From: Burkholderiaceae bacterium | GTDB taxonomy: Bacteria; Pseudomonadota; Gammaproteobacteria; Burkholderiales; Burkholderiaceae | Reading direction: 5' to 3' | DNA length: 6,473 bases | Assembly (NCBI GenBank): GCA_025458735.1 | Contig: JALORV010000036.1 | Location: 1 to 6,473, forward strand | Shown: piece after piece, positions 1 through 5,955 of the stretch | How the letters are laid out: each line of letters begins with the position of its first letter | How positions within the stretch are numbered: the first letter of the stretch is position 1 | Notes under the pieces: model-generated | Databases searched by the model: none | What the model was told of the DNA's origin: nothing | The model's input: only the letters and a program-made list of their open reading frames with translations | Made by a program: the position numbers and the translations under genes

Positions 1-1113
1 GAGATGTACTCGTTCGAGGACCGGCTCAACGGCGAGCGCCTGACGCTGCGCCCCGAGTTCACCGCCGGCGTCATCCGCGCCATCGTCGAGCACAACCTCA
101 CGTACGACGCGCCGCGGCGCCTCTGGTCGATCGGACCGGTGTTCCGGCACGAGCGGCCGCAGCGCGGGCGCTACCGGCAGTTCCACCAGGTCAACGTCGA
201 AGCGGTCGGATTTGCCGGTCCGGACATCGACGCCGAGCTGATCGTCATGCTGGCGCGACTGTGGAAGATCCTCGGCATCGAGAGCGTCGGCCGGATCCGC
301 CTCGAACTCAACTGCCTCGGACAGGCCGCGGAACGGGCGCGCCATCGGGCCGACCTGATCGCCTACCTGTCGCGCCACGAGCAGGCGCTCGACGACGACG
401 CGCGGCGCCGGCTGCACACCAACCCGCTGCGCATCCTCGACACCAAGAACCCGGCGCTGGCCGACATCGTCGCGGCGGCGCCGCAGATCACCGATTACCT
501 CGAGGCCGATTCACGCACGCACTTCGAGGCGCTGCAGGCGCTGCTGCGCACGGCGGGCATCGAGTTCGTGGTCAATCCGAGGATGGTTCGCGGGCTGGAC
601 TACTACAACCTGACCGTGTTCGAGTGGATCACCGATGCGCTCGGTGCCCAGGGCACGTTGTGCGGAGGCGGCCGCTACGACCCGCTGATCGAGCGCATGG
701 GCGGCCGGCCCACGCCGGGCATCGGCTTCGGCATGGGCATCGAGCGCGTGATCGAACTGCTGCGTGCAGCGGGAACGGTCGACTCTGCCGCAGGCACCGA
801 CGTCTACGTGCTGCACCAGGGAGGCGACACGCAGCCGCAGGCCTTTTTGCTCGCCGAGCGGCTGCGCGATGCCGGCCTCGACGTGATCCTGCATGCCGGC
901 GAGGCCAGCCTGAAGTCGCAGATGAAGAAGGCCGACGCCAGCGGGGCGGAACTGGCCGTGATCGTCGGGCAGGCCGAGGCGGCCGCCGGTACGGCCGCGG
1001 TCAAGGCACTGCGCAGCGGTGGCCCGGCGGCCTTCGCCGAGCAGCGTATCGTGCCGCTCGCGCAATTGCCCGACACGCTGGTGGACGCCCTGACGGCCGT
1101 CGGCAACACATAA
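1..1113 (+). CDS. hisS: Histidyl-tRNA synthetase, 5'-truncated by the window edge
   Basis: Class II aminoacyl-tRNA synthetase that activates histidine with ATP and charges tRNA-His in the cytoplasm. The frame is open from base 1. Aligned by eye, the first codon (Glu) corresponds to about residue 66 of the 424-residue E. coli enzyme, so roughly 65 residues lie upstream; the ATG at 4 is internal (EMYSFEDR block), not the start. Counting the first codon as 1, visible motifs are the histidine/ATP-binding RPExT segment (18-22), motif 2 [16 protein letters not shown] (48-63), the HisRS-specific VRGLDYY loop with its catalytic Arg (196-202), GGGRYD just before motif 3, and motif 3 [10 protein letters not shown] (240-249). 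A C-terminal anticodon-binding domain fills about 268-370 and ends at TAA 1111-1113. The RPExT segment carries Phe where E. coli has Gly. yfgM follows after 21 bases, probably in the same operon. The family assignment is secure. Confidence 0.98.
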   Translation, partial: EMYSFEDRLNGERLTLRPEFTAGVIRAIVEHNLTYDAPRRLWSIGPVFRHERPQRGRYRQFHQVNVEAVGFAGPDIDAELIVMLARLWKILGIESVGRIRLELNCLGQAAERARHRADLIAYLSRHEQALDDDARRRLHTNPLRILDTKNPALADIVAAAPQITDYLEADSRTHFEALQALLRTAGIEFVVNPRMVRGLDYYNLTVFEWITDALGAQGTLCGGGRYDPLIERMGGRPTPGIGFGMGIERVIELLRAAGTVDSAAGTDVYVLHQGGDTQPQAFLLAERLRDAGLDVILHAGEASLKSQMKKADASGAELAVIVGQAEAAAGTAAVKALRSGGPAAFAEQRIVPLAQLPDTLVDALTAVGNT

Positions 1114-1134
1114 CACCAAGGGAAGCAGACAACG

Positions 1135-1773
1135 ATGGCGTACGACCTCGAAGAGCAGGAACAGCTCGCTCAGTTCAAGGCCTGGTGGCAGAAATACGGC
1201 AACTTCCTGCTGACGCTGGTCACGCTGGTGCTGCTGGCGTTTGCCGCCTACAACGGCTGGCGCTGGTACCAGCGGGAGCAGGCACGCACCGCCGCCGGCA
1301 TCTACGGCCAGCTCGAGCAGGCCGTGCAGTCGAACGACGCTGCCAAGGTGCAGACGCTGTCCGCCACGATCATCGAGCACTACGGCCGCACGACCTACGC
1401 GGTGATGGGCGCGCTGCAGGCCGCCAAGCTCAATGCCGAGTCGGGCGATCTGCCGAAGGCCGCCGAGCAGCTGCGCTGGGTGATCGATCGCTCCGGCCAC
1501 GACGAGCTGGCGATGATCGCGCGCGTGCGCCTGGCGGGCGTGCAGCTGGACGAAAAGAAGTACGAGGAGGCGTTGCAGACGCTGTCCTTCAGCGCCCCGG
1601 CCGCGCTGCTGCCGGCCGTGCTCGACCGGCGTGGCGACATCTACGCGGCCCAGAACAAGTCCGCCGAAGCGCGCGCTGCCTACACCGATGCGCTGGCGAA
1701 GGCCGACGCCCAGCATCCGCTGCGCGCGATCATCCAGCTCAAGCTCGACGCGCTGCCGCCCGCCGCGTCATGA
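1135..1773 (+). CDS. yfgM: YfgM-type inner-membrane protein, SecYEG-associated, tetratricopeptide-like
   Basis: A 212-residue protein, close in size to E. coli YfgM (about 206). The N-terminal ~22 residues are cytoplasmic, acidic and aromatic (AYDLEEQEQ, then FKAWWQKYG), the typical opening of the family. One hydrophobic membrane segment follows at about 23-41 and then WRWYQREQ. The rest (about 50-212) is Ala/Leu-rich and helical with tetratricopeptide-like spacing, expected in the periplasm. In E. coli, YfgM associates with the SecYEG translocon and the chaperone PpiD and is linked to periplasmic folding and envelope stress; here that role is inferred from family and context. The start is supported by AAGGGAAG at 1118-1125, 9-11 bases upstream, and by the conserved N-terminus. 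Its TGA (1771-1773) overlaps the bamB ATG by three bases, so the two genes are probably translationally coupled. Nothing looks broken. Confidence 0.93.
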   Translation: MAYDLEEQEQLAQFKAWWQKYGNFLLTLVTLVLLAFAAYNGWRWYQREQARTAAGIYGQLEQAVQSNDAAKVQTLSATIIEHYGRTTYAVMGALQAAKLNAESGDLPKAAEQLRWVIDRSGHDELAMIARVRLAGVQLDEKKYEEALQTLSFSAPAALLPAVLDRRGDIYAAQNKSAEARAAYTDALAKADAQHPLRAIIQLKLDALPPAAS

Positions 1774-2960
1774 CGTCGAGCCCGGCTCCGCGCGTGACCG
1801 GGTGGTTCCGCCCGGGGCGGCTTGCCGCCGTTCTGCTGTGCACGCTTGCTGCCGGCTGCTCGTCGATGCCGTCATGGATGCCGTCGTGGCTCGGCGGAAC
1901 GTCACGGCGGGTGGTCGAGCCGGCGCCACTGGTCGAGTTCACGCAGACGCTGTCGCCGCGCGTGCTGTGGCGGGCCAGCATCGGGTCCGCGCGCGGTGCG
2001 ACGCTCGAGCCGGCGGTACTCGAGAACGCCATTTTCGCCGCCAGCGGCAACGGCACCGTGGTGCGCCTCGGTCCGGACGGCGAAATCGTCTGGCGCGCCG
2101 AGACCAACGTCAGCCTGACTGGCGGCGTCGGCAGCGATGGCTTCGTGATCGCCGTGGGAAGCGCACGCGGCGATGTCATCGCGCTCGGCGCCGAAGGCAA
2201 GGAACTGTGGCGGGTGCAGGTCAGTGGCTCGGTGGATTCGCCGCCACTGGTTGGTCGCGGCCTGGTGGTCGTGCGTGGCTCCGACCATCGCATCACGGCG
2301 CTCGATGCGGCCTCCGGCAAGCGGCGCTGGACCTACCAGCGCACCACGCCGGCGCTGACGCTGAAGACCGCGACGAAAATGGCGTTTGCCGGTGACCTGA
2401 TCGCGGCCGGCTTCCCGAGCGGACGCCTGGTGATGCTGAACCCGGCCAATGGCACGGTGCGCTGGGATGGTCCGGTGGCCGAGGCGCGCGGCGCCACCGA
2501 GGTCGAGCGGCTGGCGGACGTGGTCGGGGCGCCGCTGGTCGTCGGTAGCGAGGTCTGCGCCGCGGCGTTCCAGGGACGGATCGCCTGCTTCGAGGTCGCC
2601 AACGGCAACCTGCGCTGGGCCCGCGACCTGTCGGCGGGCGCCGGCATCGGCGGAGACGCGCGCCGGGTGTTCGCCGTCGACGCCAAGTCGAACGTCGTCG
2701 CGTTCTCGATGGCCACCGGCGCGAACGCCTGGCGACAGGAAAAGCTGCTGAACCGCGATCTGAGCGCGCCGCTCGCGCTGCGGCGCGCGGTCGTGGTGGG
2801 TGACTACGCCGGCTACGTGCACTTTCTCTCGCCGGAAGACGGCGCGTTCCTGGCGCGGGTGCCGCTGGGCGCGGAGATCGCCGCAACGCCACGCGCCTTC
2901 GGCGCCGGCGCCGTCGTCCAGACCCAGGACGGCACCGTCGCGCTGATCGCGATCGAGTAG
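1770..2960 (+). CDS. bamB: Outer-membrane assembly lipoprotein BamB (beta-propeller)
   Basis: A 396-residue protein (E. coli BamB about 392). It is the lipoprotein subunit of the BAM complex that binds BamA and helps fold outer-membrane proteins. A basic N-region (R14, R17) and a hydrophobic core (LAAVLLCTLAAG) lead to a lipobox with C30 as the likely lipidated residue. Ser follows the Cys, which by the E. coli +2 rule favours the outer membrane. The mature part has repeated PQQ/WD-like blades with recurring G-x-W/L-x-W ends (GEIVWRA, GKELWRV, GKRRWTY, GTVRWDG, GNLRWAR, GANAWRQ), fitting an eight-bladed propeller. The GATEVERLADV segment (241-251) matches the conserved BamB block. I chose the ATG at 1770 because it gives a complete signal peptide and an ATGA overlap with yfgM. 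The open frame continues far upstream over hisS and yfgM, but that part is out-of-frame shadow sequence. No clear Shine-Dalgarno is visible, consistent with coupling. Confidence 0.96.
   Translation: MTSSPAPRVTGWFRPGRLAAVLLCTLAAGCSSMPSWMPSWLGGTSRRVVEPAPLVEFTQTLSPRVLWRASIGSARGATLEPAVLENAIFAASGNGTVVRLGPDGEIVWRAETNVSLTGGVGSDGFVIAVGSARGDVIALGAEGKELWRVQVSGSVDSPPLVGRGLVVVRGSDHRITALDAASGKRRWTYQRTTPALTLKTATKMAFAGDLIAAGFPSGRLVMLNPANGTVRWDGPVAEARGATEVERLADVVGAPLVVGSEVCAAAFQGRIACFEVANGNLRWARDLSAGAGIGGDARRVFAVDAKSNVVAFSMATGANAWRQEKLLNRDLSAPLALRRAVVVGDYAGYVHFLSPEDGAFLARVPLGAEIAATPRAFGAGAVVQTQDGTVALIAIE
1866..1889 (+). repeat. 12-bp tandem duplication just after the BamB lipobox
   Basis: Two adjacent 12-base units, ATGCCGTCATGG and ATGCCGTCGTGG, differ at one base and encode MPSW-MPSW (BamB residues 33-40). 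They lie three residues after the putative lipidated Cys30, in the flexible tether before the propeller. This looks like a recent in-frame duplication; any functional effect is unknown. Confidence 0.7.
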
Positions 2961-2975
2961 CCGGCGCGCGCCGGC
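2960..2975. repeat. Perfect 16-bp GC palindrome between bamB and der
   Basis: GCCGGCGCGCGCCGGC is a perfect inverted repeat that begins on the last base of the bamB stop codon and ends nine bases before the der ATG. In RNA it can form a six-pair all-GC stem (2960-2965 with 2970-2975) closed by a GCGC loop. No T tract follows, so it is not a standard intrinsic terminator. It occupies the upstream side of the der initiation region, where no convincing Shine-Dalgarno is visible. Confidence 0.6.
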
Positions 2976-2984
2976 GACCCGAAA

Positions 2985-4328
2985 ATGAAGCCCGTCATCG
3001 CCCTGGTCGGCCGGCCCAACGTCGGCAAGTCGACACTGTTCAACCGACTGACGCGCACGCGCGCGGCGCTGGTGGCTGACTTTCCGGGGCTCACGCGCGA
3101 CCGACACTACGGCGAAGGCCGCGTCGGGCCGCGCGACTACATCGTCATCGACACCGGTGGCTTCGAGCCCGGCAAGGCCGAGGGCATTGCGCGCGAGATG
3201 GCTGCGCAGGCCGAGCAGGCCATCGCCGAGAGCGACGCGATCGTCCTGGTACTCGATGCCCGCGAGGGCCTGACGGCGCAGGATCGGCGCATCGGCGAGC
3301 GCCTGCGCGTCGTCGGGCGGCCGGTACTGCTCGCTGTCAACAAGGCCGAAGGACTGCGGCCGGAAGTGCTGGCCGAGTTCCACGAACTGGGCCTCGGCGA
3401 GCCACATGCCATCTCGGCCGCCCACGGCGAGGGCGTGCGCGACCTGATGGAACTCGCGCTGGCGCCGCACCTGGAGCCGGCGGCTGAAGGCGGCGAGCCA
3501 GCCGACGGCGACGAGGCGACGGACGGCCGGCGCGTCCGCGTCGCCGTCGTGGGGCGGCCGAATGTCGGAAAATCCACCCTGATCAATGCGCTGCTCGGAG
3601 AAGAGCGCCTGATCGCCTTCGACCAGCCCGGCACCACGCGCGATGCGATCGCCATCGACTTCGACTACGACGGGCGGCCGTACACGCTGATCGACACGGC
3701 CGGTCTGCGCCGGCGCGGCAAGGTGTTCGAGGCGATCGAGAAGTTCTCGGTGGTCAAGACCCTGCAGGCGATTGCCGAGGCCAACGTCGTGGTGCTGCTG
3801 CTCGATGCATCGGCCGAGATCTCGGACCAGGACGCGCACATCGCCGGCTACGTGCTGGAGAGCGGCCGTGCCCTGGTCATCGCGGTCAACAAGTGGGACG
3901 GGCTGGACGACTACCAGCGCGACCGGATCCGTCGCGAGATCGACCGCAAGCTCCACTTCCTGCGCTGGGCGCGCGTACATACGATCTCGGCGCTCAAGCG
4001 CACCGGCCTCGCGGCGGTCATGCGCTCGGTATCGGAAGCACAGACGGCCGCCTTCGCCAGGCTGCCGACGCCGCGGCTGACGCGCGCCCTGATCGCGGCC
4101 GTGGCCAAGCAGATGCCGCCGCGGGCGGGCCAGCAGCGGCCAAAGCTGCGCTACGCGCACCAGGGCGGGATGAATCCGCCGGTCATCGTGATCCACGGCA
4201 ACTCGCTGGGGCAGGTTCCGGACAGCTATCGACGCTATCTCGAGGGTCACTTTCGCGACGAATTCGGACTGACCGGCACTCCGCTGCGGGTGGAATTCCG
4301 TACTGGGCGAAACCCTTACGCCAGTTGA
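2985..4328 (+). CDS. der: Ribosome-assembly GTPase Der (EngA), tandem G domains
   Basis: A 447-residue cytoplasmic GTPase with two consecutive G domains, the hallmark of Der, required for assembly of the 50S ribosomal subunit. Domain 1: G1 GRPNVGKS (9-16), GLTRDR G2 region (35-40), DTGG (56-59), G4 NKAE (119-122). An acidic linker (about 165-185, rich in Glu, Asp and Ala) leads to domain 2: G1 GRPNVGKS (190-197), PGTTRD, DTAG (237-240), G4 NKWD (302-305), then an SALKRTG G5 segment. The C-terminal KH-like RNA-binding domain covers about 350-440 ([38 protein letters not shown]). The ATG at 2985 places the first Walker motif at residue 9, as usual. Domain 1 has Glu instead of Asp at the last position of NKxD, as I recall from other betaproteobacterial Der proteins. 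The gene follows bamB by 24 bases and probably shares its transcript. Confidence 0.98.
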   Translation: MKPVIALVGRPNVGKSTLFNRLTRTRAALVADFPGLTRDRHYGEGRVGPRDYIVIDTGGFEPGKAEGIAREMAAQAEQAIAESDAIVLVLDAREGLTAQDRRIGERLRVVGRPVLLAVNKAEGLRPEVLAEFHELGLGEPHAISAAHGEGVRDLMELALAPHLEPAAEGGEPADGDEATDGRRVRVAVVGRPNVGKSTLINALLGEERLIAFDQPGTTRDAIAIDFDYDGRPYTLIDTAGLRRRGKVFEAIEKFSVVKTLQAIAEANVVVLLLDASAEISDQDAHIAGYVLESGRALVIAVNKWDGLDDYQRDRIRREIDRKLHFLRWARVHTISALKRTGLAAVMRSVSEAQTAAFARLPTPRLTRALIAAVAKQMPPRAGQQRPKLRYAHQGGMNPPVIVIHGNSLGQVPDSYRRYLEGHFRDEFGLTGTPLRVEFRTGRNPYAS

Positions 4329-4352
4329 TCGACAGTCGGTCTCCGGCTTCTC

Positions 4353-4380
4353 GCGGGTAGCGAAGGCCCGCCGTTTGCTT
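4353..4380 (+). terminator. Weak intrinsic-terminator-like hairpin after der
   Basis: GCGGGT (4353-4358) can pair with GCCCGC (4366-4371) over a seven-base loop, giving five GC pairs and a terminal U-G wobble. The downstream CGTTTGCTTT tract is T-enriched but interrupted. It lies 25 bases after the der stop, where a transcript end would be expected. The stem is short and the T tract imperfect, so partial termination or 3'-end stabilisation is as likely as full termination. Confidence 0.35.
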
Positions 4381-4383
4381 TAC

Positions 4384-4411
4384 ATTGAAACGCGCCGGTG
4401 TGGCCGCATCT
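4384..4411 (+). promoter_or_regulatory. Sigma-32 (heat-shock)-like promoter upstream of hfq
   Basis: ATTGAAA (4384-4390) and CCGCATCT (4404-4411) are separated by 13 bases. Against the E. coli sigma-32 consensus (CTTGAAA and CCCCATnT) they match 6 of 7 and, counting the free position as a match, 7 of 8. The spacing equals that of well-known heat-shock promoters such as dnaK P1. Transcription would start near 4418, giving a leader of about 80 bases before hfq. The same TTGAAA could act as a sigma-70 -35 box, but no good TATAAT-like hexamer lies at the proper distance. E. coli hfq is known to have sigma-32-dependent promoters, which makes the call biologically plausible. It remains a sequence match only. 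Confidence 0.45.
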
Positions 4412-4468
4412 GCAGCAAGTGCTGACCGGTTCGGTCCCTTTGCCTGCCAGACCGGGCCGATGACCCAA

Positions 4469-4489
4469 AGCGGCGCCAAACCGCTGGAG
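4469..4489 (+). promoter_or_regulatory. hfq ribosome-binding site with adjoining small hairpin
   Basis: TGGAG at 4485-4489 lies eight bases before the ATG at 4498 but only two before the ATG at 4492, so it selects 4498 as the hfq start. Just upstream, AGCGG (4469-4473) can pair with CCGCT (4481-4485), placing a five-pair stem directly against the ribosome-binding site. Extra pairing of CC (4465-4466) with GG (4486-4487) would partly cover it. This could modulate hfq translation; no binding data support it. Confidence 0.5.
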
Positions 4490-4497
4490 CAATGAAC

Positions 4498-4731
4498 ATG
4501 AGCAACAAAGGGCAGTTACTACAAGACCCGTTTCTGAACGCGCTGCGCAAGGAACATATTCCGGTGTCGATCTACCTCGTGAACGGCATCAAGCTGCAGG
4601 GCCAGATCGAGTCCTTCGACCAGTACGTGGTGCTGTTGCGCAACACCGTGACGCAAATGGTCTACAAGCATGCCATTTCGACGGTGGTGCCGGCCCGGCC
4701 GGTCAATCTCAGCACGGAGTCAGACTCCTGA
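4498..4731 (+). CDS. hfq: RNA chaperone Hfq
   Basis: A 77-residue Sm-like protein that forms a hexameric ring and pairs small RNAs with mRNAs, affecting translation and mRNA stability. The whole Sm core is present: Q9 and D10 in the N-terminal helix region, Sm1 ([25 protein letters not shown], about 23-47) and Sm2 with the proximal-face YKH motif (56-58). Distal-face residues Y26, I31 and K32 are kept. The rim patch is RKEH (17-20) rather than the E. coli RRER. Position 43 is Tyr where E. coli has Phe. Only about seven residues follow PARPVN, ending acidic (TESDS), so the long C-terminal tail of the E. coli protein is absent. The second ATG (4498) is preferred over 4492 because of ribosome-binding-site spacing and the family N-terminus [10 protein letters not shown]. 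It is followed without a gap by hflX. Confidence 0.98.
   Translation: MSNKGQLLQDPFLNALRKEHIPVSIYLVNGIKLQGQIESFDQYVVLLRNTVTQMVYKHAISTVVPARPVNLSTESDS
4716..4719 (+). promoter_or_regulatory. Ribosome-binding site supporting a CTG start for hflX
   Basis: GGAG (within ACGGAG, 4714-4719) lies inside the end of hfq and is eight bases before the CTG at 4728, an ideal distance. The only conventional alternative, the GTG at 4785, has just a weak GGCGG-like site about 14 bases upstream. The spacing therefore favours initiation at or next to 4728. Confidence 0.5.
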
Positions 4732-5894
4732 CCGTCTTCCAGGTTGAAAGCGGCCGCGCCGCCCGGGCGGAACGCGCGCTGCTGGTGAGCGTGGCGCGTG
4801 GCCGCCGCGACGACATCGATGCCGTCGAGGAACTGACACAGCTCGTGGTCTCGGCCGGACTGGTGCCCGCCGGGCAGCTGTCGGTGCGACGCGACCGGCC
4901 GGACCCGGCGCATTACGTGGGAGCCGGCAAGGTCGAGGAAATCAAGCAACGCGCCGCCGCCGATGAAGCTGGCCTGGTCGTATTCGACGTGGCACTTTCG
5001 CCGGCGCAGCAGCGCAACCTCGAACGCACGCTCGGACTCTGGGTGCTGGACCGCACCGCGCTGATCCTGGACATCTTCTCGCAGCGCGCGCGCAGCCGCG
5101 AGGGCAAGCTGCAGGTCGAACTGGCGCAGCTCGAGCATCTGTCGACGCGGCTGGTACGCGGCTGGTCGCACCTCGAGCGGCAGCGCGGCGGCCTTGGCAA
5201 GACCGGCGGCCCGGGTGAAAAGCAGATCGAGATCGACCGGCGGCTGATCGGCACGCGCGTGCGCCAGCTGCGCGAACGCCTGCGCCAGCTCGAGCGGCAG
5301 CGGCGCACGCGGCGGCGCGCACGGTCGCGCCGCGACGTGCTGTCGGTGTCGCTGGTCGGATACACCAACGCCGGCAAGTCGACGCTGTTCAACGCGCTGA
5401 CGCGGGCCGGCACCTTCGCGGCCGACCAGCTGTTCGCCACGCTCGATACGACCGCGCGGCGGCTGTATCTCGGCAGCGGCGAGACGGTGGTCCTGTCGGA
5501 TACGGTCGGTTTCATCCGCGGCCTGCCGCATCAGCTGGTCGAGGCTTTCAAGTCCACGCTCGACGAGACGGCCGAGGCCGATCTGCTGCTGCACGTCGTC
5601 GACAGCGCTTCGCCGGCGCGCGAAGAGCAGATGGCAGAGGTGGACCGAGTGCTCGATGAGATCGGCGCCGCGTCCGTGCCGCGCCTTCTCGTGTTCAACA
5701 AGATCGATGCATCCGGCCGCAGCGCGGCGCTAGAACGGGACCCCTGTGGTAGGATTTCCAGCGTTTCGGTCAGCGCCCAGACCGGCCAAGGACTCGACCT
5801 GCTGCGCGATGCCATCGTCGAGTTTGCGCAGCGAACGCGCGAGGCCTCCGTCCCCGAGAACGCTTCATCCTGGTCCAGTGCTGCCGCGGTCTAG
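4728..5894 (+). CDS. hflX: Ribosome-splitting GTPase HflX, probable CTG start
   Basis: HflX binds stalled or heat-damaged 70S ribosomes near the peptidyl-transferase centre and splits them using GTP. With the start at 4728 the protein has 388 residues. The N-terminal domain (about 1-145) contains the family blocks [38 protein letters not shown] and [12 protein letters not shown] glycine loop [15 protein letters not shown] (154-168) and a basic Arg-rich helix (about 170-200) follow. The G domain has GYTNAGKS (211-218), [12 protein letters not shown] (258-261), NKID (324-327) and SAQTG (349-353). No ATG, GTG or TTG lies in frame between the hfq region and the GTG at 4785. Starting at 4785 would delete the conserved ERALL strand, so I prefer CTG at 4728, which overlaps the hfq TGA. 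The protein stops about 35 residues after G5, so the C-terminal domain of E. coli HflX is missing. The gene identity is certain; the start is not. Confidence 0.93.
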   Translation: MTVFQVESGRAARAERALLVSVARGRRDDIDAVEELTQLVVSAGLVPAGQLSVRRDRPDPAHYVGAGKVEEIKQRAAADEAGLVVFDVALSPAQQRNLERTLGLWVLDRTALILDIFSQRARSREGKLQVELAQLEHLSTRLVRGWSHLERQRGGLGKTGGPGEKQIEIDRRLIGTRVRQLRERLRQLERQRRTRRRARSRRDVLSVSLVGYTNAGKSTLFNALTRAGTFAADQLFATLDTTARRLYLGSGETVVLSDTVGFIRGLPHQLVEAFKSTLDETAEADLLLHVVDSASPAREEQMAEVDRVLDEIGAASVPRLLVFNKIDASGRSAALERDPCGRISSVSVSAQTGQGLDLLRDAIVEFAQRTREASVPENASSWSSAAAV

Positions 5895-5946
5895 CAGCGC
5901 GACCGCGCCGCACTGACGATCCTTATGTTTCACATCTCACTCAGCT

Positions 5947-5950
5947 AGGA
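5947..5950 (+). promoter_or_regulatory. hflK ribosome-binding site
   Basis: AGGA lies five bases before the ATG at 5956 and is the only Shine-Dalgarno-like motif in the 61-base gap after hflX. It supports 5956 as the hflK start. The gap shows no convincing terminator, so read-through from hflX is likely. Confidence 0.6.
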
Positions 5951-5955
5951 CACGC

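Noticed and set aside
511..1716. 401-residue open frame on the minus strand across hisS and yfgM.
   Set aside because: Antisense shadow of two conserved genes, with no domain and low-complexity composition.
261..1769. Long open frame upstream of and continuous with bamB, giving an apparent 899-residue protein.
   Set aside because: The upstream 503 codons lie out of frame over hisS and yfgM and read as Arg/Ala/Gly-rich shadow sequence typical of GC-rich DNA. The real BamB starts at 1770 with a signal peptide and lipobox.
1902..4250. 782-residue open frame on the minus strand across bamB and der.
   Set aside because: It mirrors well-supported + strand genes, has shadow composition (Arg, Gly, Ala, Val, Asp, His), and shows no recognisable domain or start context.
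4492..4497. ATG at 4492 as the hfq start (adds Met-Asn).
   Set aside because: TGGAG at 4485-4489 is only two bases away, too close for initiation. The ATG at 4498 has the correct spacing and the family N-terminus.
5925..5948. Seven-codon open frame (MFHISLS) before hflK whose TAG overlaps its ribosome-binding site.
   Set aside because: It has no ribosome-binding site of its own, and so short a frame occurs easily by chance; I would not call it a leader peptide without conservation.
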